The translations under genes were made by a program, and so were the position numbers. DNA of 64,000 nt from Mesorhizobium denitrificans (GTDB lineage Bacteria; Pseudomonadota; Alphaproteobacteria; Rhizobiales; Rhizobiaceae): assembly GCF_003403035.1 (NCBI RefSeq), contig NZ_QURN01000011.1:105480-169479 (forward strand). Reading direction: 5' to 3'. The notes beneath the pieces are model-generated. The model was not told where the DNA came from. It saw nothing but the letters and a program-made list of their open reading frames with translations, and did no database searches. Positions 62,801-64,000 of this stretch are shown here, in pieces. The stretch's first letter is position 1, and each line of letters begins with the position of its first letter.

Positions 62801-64000
62801 CGCGACTTACACTGAAAACGGCTCACCGGTCGCGATTTCTGATACCGACAATGATGTTCGCGACGGCGATAGCGCCAATATGGCCTCCGGCGTTGTGACG
62901 ATCACAAACGCGCAGAGCGGTGACCGCCTGTTGGTCGGAGGCTCGGCAGCTGCTTCGGGTACTATCAACGGCATCAGCTATACAAATACGGGCTCGGTCG
63001 TTACGCTTACTGGTTCTGCCACGAAGGCGAACTATGCCGCCGCAATCCGGGCCATCACGTTTGAAAACACGACTGACAATCCGGGATCTGTCACCCGCGA
63101 CATAACTGTTACGGTAAATGACGGCACCACAAACTCTAGCGCCGCGCACGCGTTTATAACGGTGGTCCCGGTAAACGACGCGCCGGTGGATGCAAATGAA
63201 ACCAATTCGGTAATCGAAGATACGACGCTTTCCGTAGCTGCCCCCGGAGTGCTGGCAAACGCCACAGATCCCGACGGGGATACCATGACCGTTTCGCAGT
63301 TCGTTTGGAACAGCGTGACCTATGCAGCCGGTGCAACCGCAACCGTTTCGGGCGTGGGGCAGCTCACCATCAACGCCAATGGCAGCTACAGCTTTGTTCC
63401 GGTCGCAAACTACACCGGAGCAATCCCCGTGGCGACTTACACGGTGTCAGACGGAAATGGCGGCACCGATACATCCACGCTGACGCTCACGATGACAGCG
63501 GTTAATGACGCACCGGCGGGTGCGGACAAGACGATCACCACCAATGAGGACACGGCCTATACATTCGCTGTTGCCGATTTCGGCTTCAGCGATCCGAACG
63601 ACAGCCCGGCCAATGCATTCCAGGATGTGATTATCACCACGCTTCCGGCCAGCGGCACGCTGCTTTTGAACGGTGTTGCGGTGACGGCTGGTCAGGTGAT
63701 CACGGTTGCGCAGATCCCGACACTGACATGGACGCCGCCGGCCAATGGCAATGGCACGGCTGTGTCGAGCTTCACCTTCCAGGTTCGCGACAATGGCGGC
63801 ACGGCCAATGGCGGCCAGAACACCGACCAGACGCCGAACACCATCAGCTTCAATGTGACGTCGATCAATGACGCACCGGCGGGTGCGGACAAGACGATCA
63901 CCACGAATGAGGACACGGCCTATACGTTCGCCGTTGCCGATTTCGGCTTCAGCGATCCGAACGACAGCCCGGCCAATGCATTCCAGGATGTGATTATCAC
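59889..64000 (+). CDS. Giant secreted repeat protein: LEPR-like motif, DUF4347 domain, cadherin/VCBS-like repeats; 3'-truncated by window edge
   Basis: The frame stays open from ATG 59889 to the last base; 1370 residues are visible. Order: basic N-terminus (RDRARARKKAG); LEQRIAFDAA (32-41), like the LEPR-xLL motif of giant surface proteins; a low-complexity linker (42-195); a DUF4347 domain (about 200-355) with H255 in ILSHGGEG and C299 in YGCDF; beta-rich, Ser/Thr/Asn/Gly-rich modules with DTDxD-type calcium-like sites; then VNDAP-linked cadherin/VCBS-like repeats from about 1090, the last a 121-residue unit repeated nearly identically. No normal signal peptide is seen. The ATG has only a weak GGTGG upstream. 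It is divergent from a TolC-like/HlyD/M50-HlyD operon that probably exports it. Likely a cell-surface adhesin or matrix protein; cargo specificity is inferred. Confidence 0.88.
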   Translation, partial: MNERFSHSRDRARARKKAGSNGSRFGDMLMELEQRIAFDAAAGEHAEAAAERHSPNVEKQPEHDFSALAKALEARGNAQENRSENIPSNASTHRRDDSSNGNVDRDRELGRRGASGITHEEHRGELGSRNSDHHLRASLDIPNVQESTIRSHDSGLRSFQDGNRPASDTAHRGNERHNVIADEQIGFLDGNHSTSSSAREIVFVAGDIEDKDSLIASFGKDVEVVTLDPTKDGVEQIAAALKGRTGIEAIHILSHGGEGQLSLGTASLTADSMQGEYLDELTVIGHALSADGDILIYGCDFTAGDAGLRAAIVLGGITGADIAASTDTTGHVDLGGDWDLETHVGAIEAAAIDPTDWHHALVQTTINPTGGTLGTGADGLRIYVGNTGQLQVTYKGLTQFYSPNVTDTSTSLFNGIFLAYGNRILGPSTSVTNIVDTVWQSAGAQTLTGAGTEANPYVVTTRLYYNIGGTSGYDAGTDLLVQIETIYASPNAFFTQNVTVTPPTANGQIIKYYHTLDTYLAGVDAGPAFSLDPSLAINNITDGDPSYVGVRRGIGTSTEAVVGFAEVEGSPLQFDHYYSAVYNGMYASMDNGGDLANTWNTNPSTDNGIAVQFTLGAITTAQTFSYRIAFDGDTTLDLDANNSTATGTSYVGTFQATTGSQVAVVDTDIDITNVIGGIADATVTLTNPQSGDVLTVDDSSLPAGITVTVHSAYSVTIAGVADAAAYEAALQTIKFSSTSGVTSTRSFTVAVHNQLNSVTTTATATLNGNFSPVVDLNSGLTGIVQTNNIVANGDFADYADKPYGWTEGGSGTATDSGVTGRYAFTSNNAATLTQDGLTGLNVGPGLNGAGQITLDIGWVNSATSSRTFEIQVAGVVYARLTTGAAVTSGAIAYLNGATNAAGTTATTAITAMGSGTGTLTSIIINLPAAVAASGSLVFSGSNAGDDVYIDNVRLRTNITSMVDQTAGSNWNATYTENGSPVAISDTDNDVRDGDSANMASGVVTITNAQSGDRLLVGGSAAASGTINGISYTNTGSVVTLTGSATKANYAAAIRAITFENTTDNPGSVTRDITVTVNDGTTNSSAAHAFITVVPVNDAPVDANETNSVIEDTTLSVAAPGVLANATDPDGDTMTVSQFVWNSVTYAAGATATVSGVGQLTINANGSYSFVPVANYTGAIPVATYTVSDGNGGTDTSTLTLTMTAVNDAPAGADKTITTNEDTAYTFAVADFGFSDPNDSPANAFQDVIITTLPASGTLLLNGVAVTAGQVITVAQIPTLTWTPPANGNGTAVSSFTFQVRDNGGTANGGQNTDQTPNTISFNVTSINDAPAGADKTITTNEDTAYTFAVADFGFSDPNDSPANAFQDVII
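63504..64000 (+). repeat. 363-bp tandem coding repeat, cut by window edge
   Basis: The unit starting AATGACGCACCGGCGGG at 63504 begins again at 63867, a period of 363 bp (121 codons). Of the 134 bases of the second copy that are visible, only 3 differ, all at third codon positions without changing the protein. This indicates recent duplication or ongoing gene conversion; more copies probably follow beyond the window. Confidence 0.9.

Overview
The window is about 64 kb of chromosomal DNA from an alphaproteobacterium, most likely of the order Hyphomicrobiales (Rhizobiales). Reasons: the gene order purH - heparinase-like - rsmB - htpX // DUF1674, the very large NAD-dependent glutamate dehydrogenase, the fused IolC kinase/DUF2090 protein with a GGAA-N6-TTCC operator, a RopA/Omp2-type porin remnant, a Usg protein, and small palindromic intergenic repeats of a type I remember from rhizobial genomes. 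No tRNA, rRNA, CRISPR array, insertion sequence or replication origin was seen.

Layout. (1) 1-2742 (+): the 3' end of an acetone-carboxylase-type operon (alpha subunit cut by the window edge, gamma subunit, short-chain dehydrogenase). (2) 2746-8589 (-): inositol catabolism operon iolC-iolD-iolE-small membrane protein-iolB behind an IolR-type operator. (3) 8715-10949 (-): a membrane GGDEF-EAL protein and a truncated porin gene. (4) 11103-19652: a polyamine-type ABC transporter operon (ATPase, two permeases, binding protein) ending in an amidase, divergent from a YtcJ-type amidohydrolase, then a second amidase. (5) 19704-20784 (-): two Rnk paralogues. (6) 21050-26075: RND efflux pump and adaptor divergent from a TetR regulator, with a palindromic operator between them. 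(7) 26313-31465 (+): sulfate uptake (binding protein, CysT, CysW, CysA) and an MFS transporter. (8) 31434-46501: mostly housekeeping genes (glutamine amidotransferase, TerB-like, lptE, leuS, YggS, Usg, acs, purH, heparinase-like, rsmB, htpX, SDHAF4-like, transglutaminase-like). (9) 46856-53793: UMF1-type transporter, NAD-glutamate dehydrogenase, AhpD-like protein.

(10) 53790-64000 is the most unusual part. A giant secreted-type protein begins at 59889 and runs open off the right edge, with 1370 residues visible. It has a basic N-terminus with an LEPR-like motif, a DUF4347 domain with a caspase-like His/Cys pair, then cadherin/VCBS-like repeats, the last of which are nearly identical at DNA level. 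Divergent from it is a tight four-gene operon: a TolC-like lipoprotein, a soluble periplasmic adaptor, an HlyD protein with a cytoplasmic GAF-like domain, and an M50 (site-2-protease-like) metalloprotease fused to an HlyD adaptor. No ABC ATPase is visible. I infer a dedicated export/processing machine for the giant protein that differs from standard type I secretion; I know of no experimental description, and the right edge hides the rest of the locus.

All calls come from reading translations and motifs by eye. Start codons were chosen from ribosome-binding sites and family N-termini; no alignment or database search was run.
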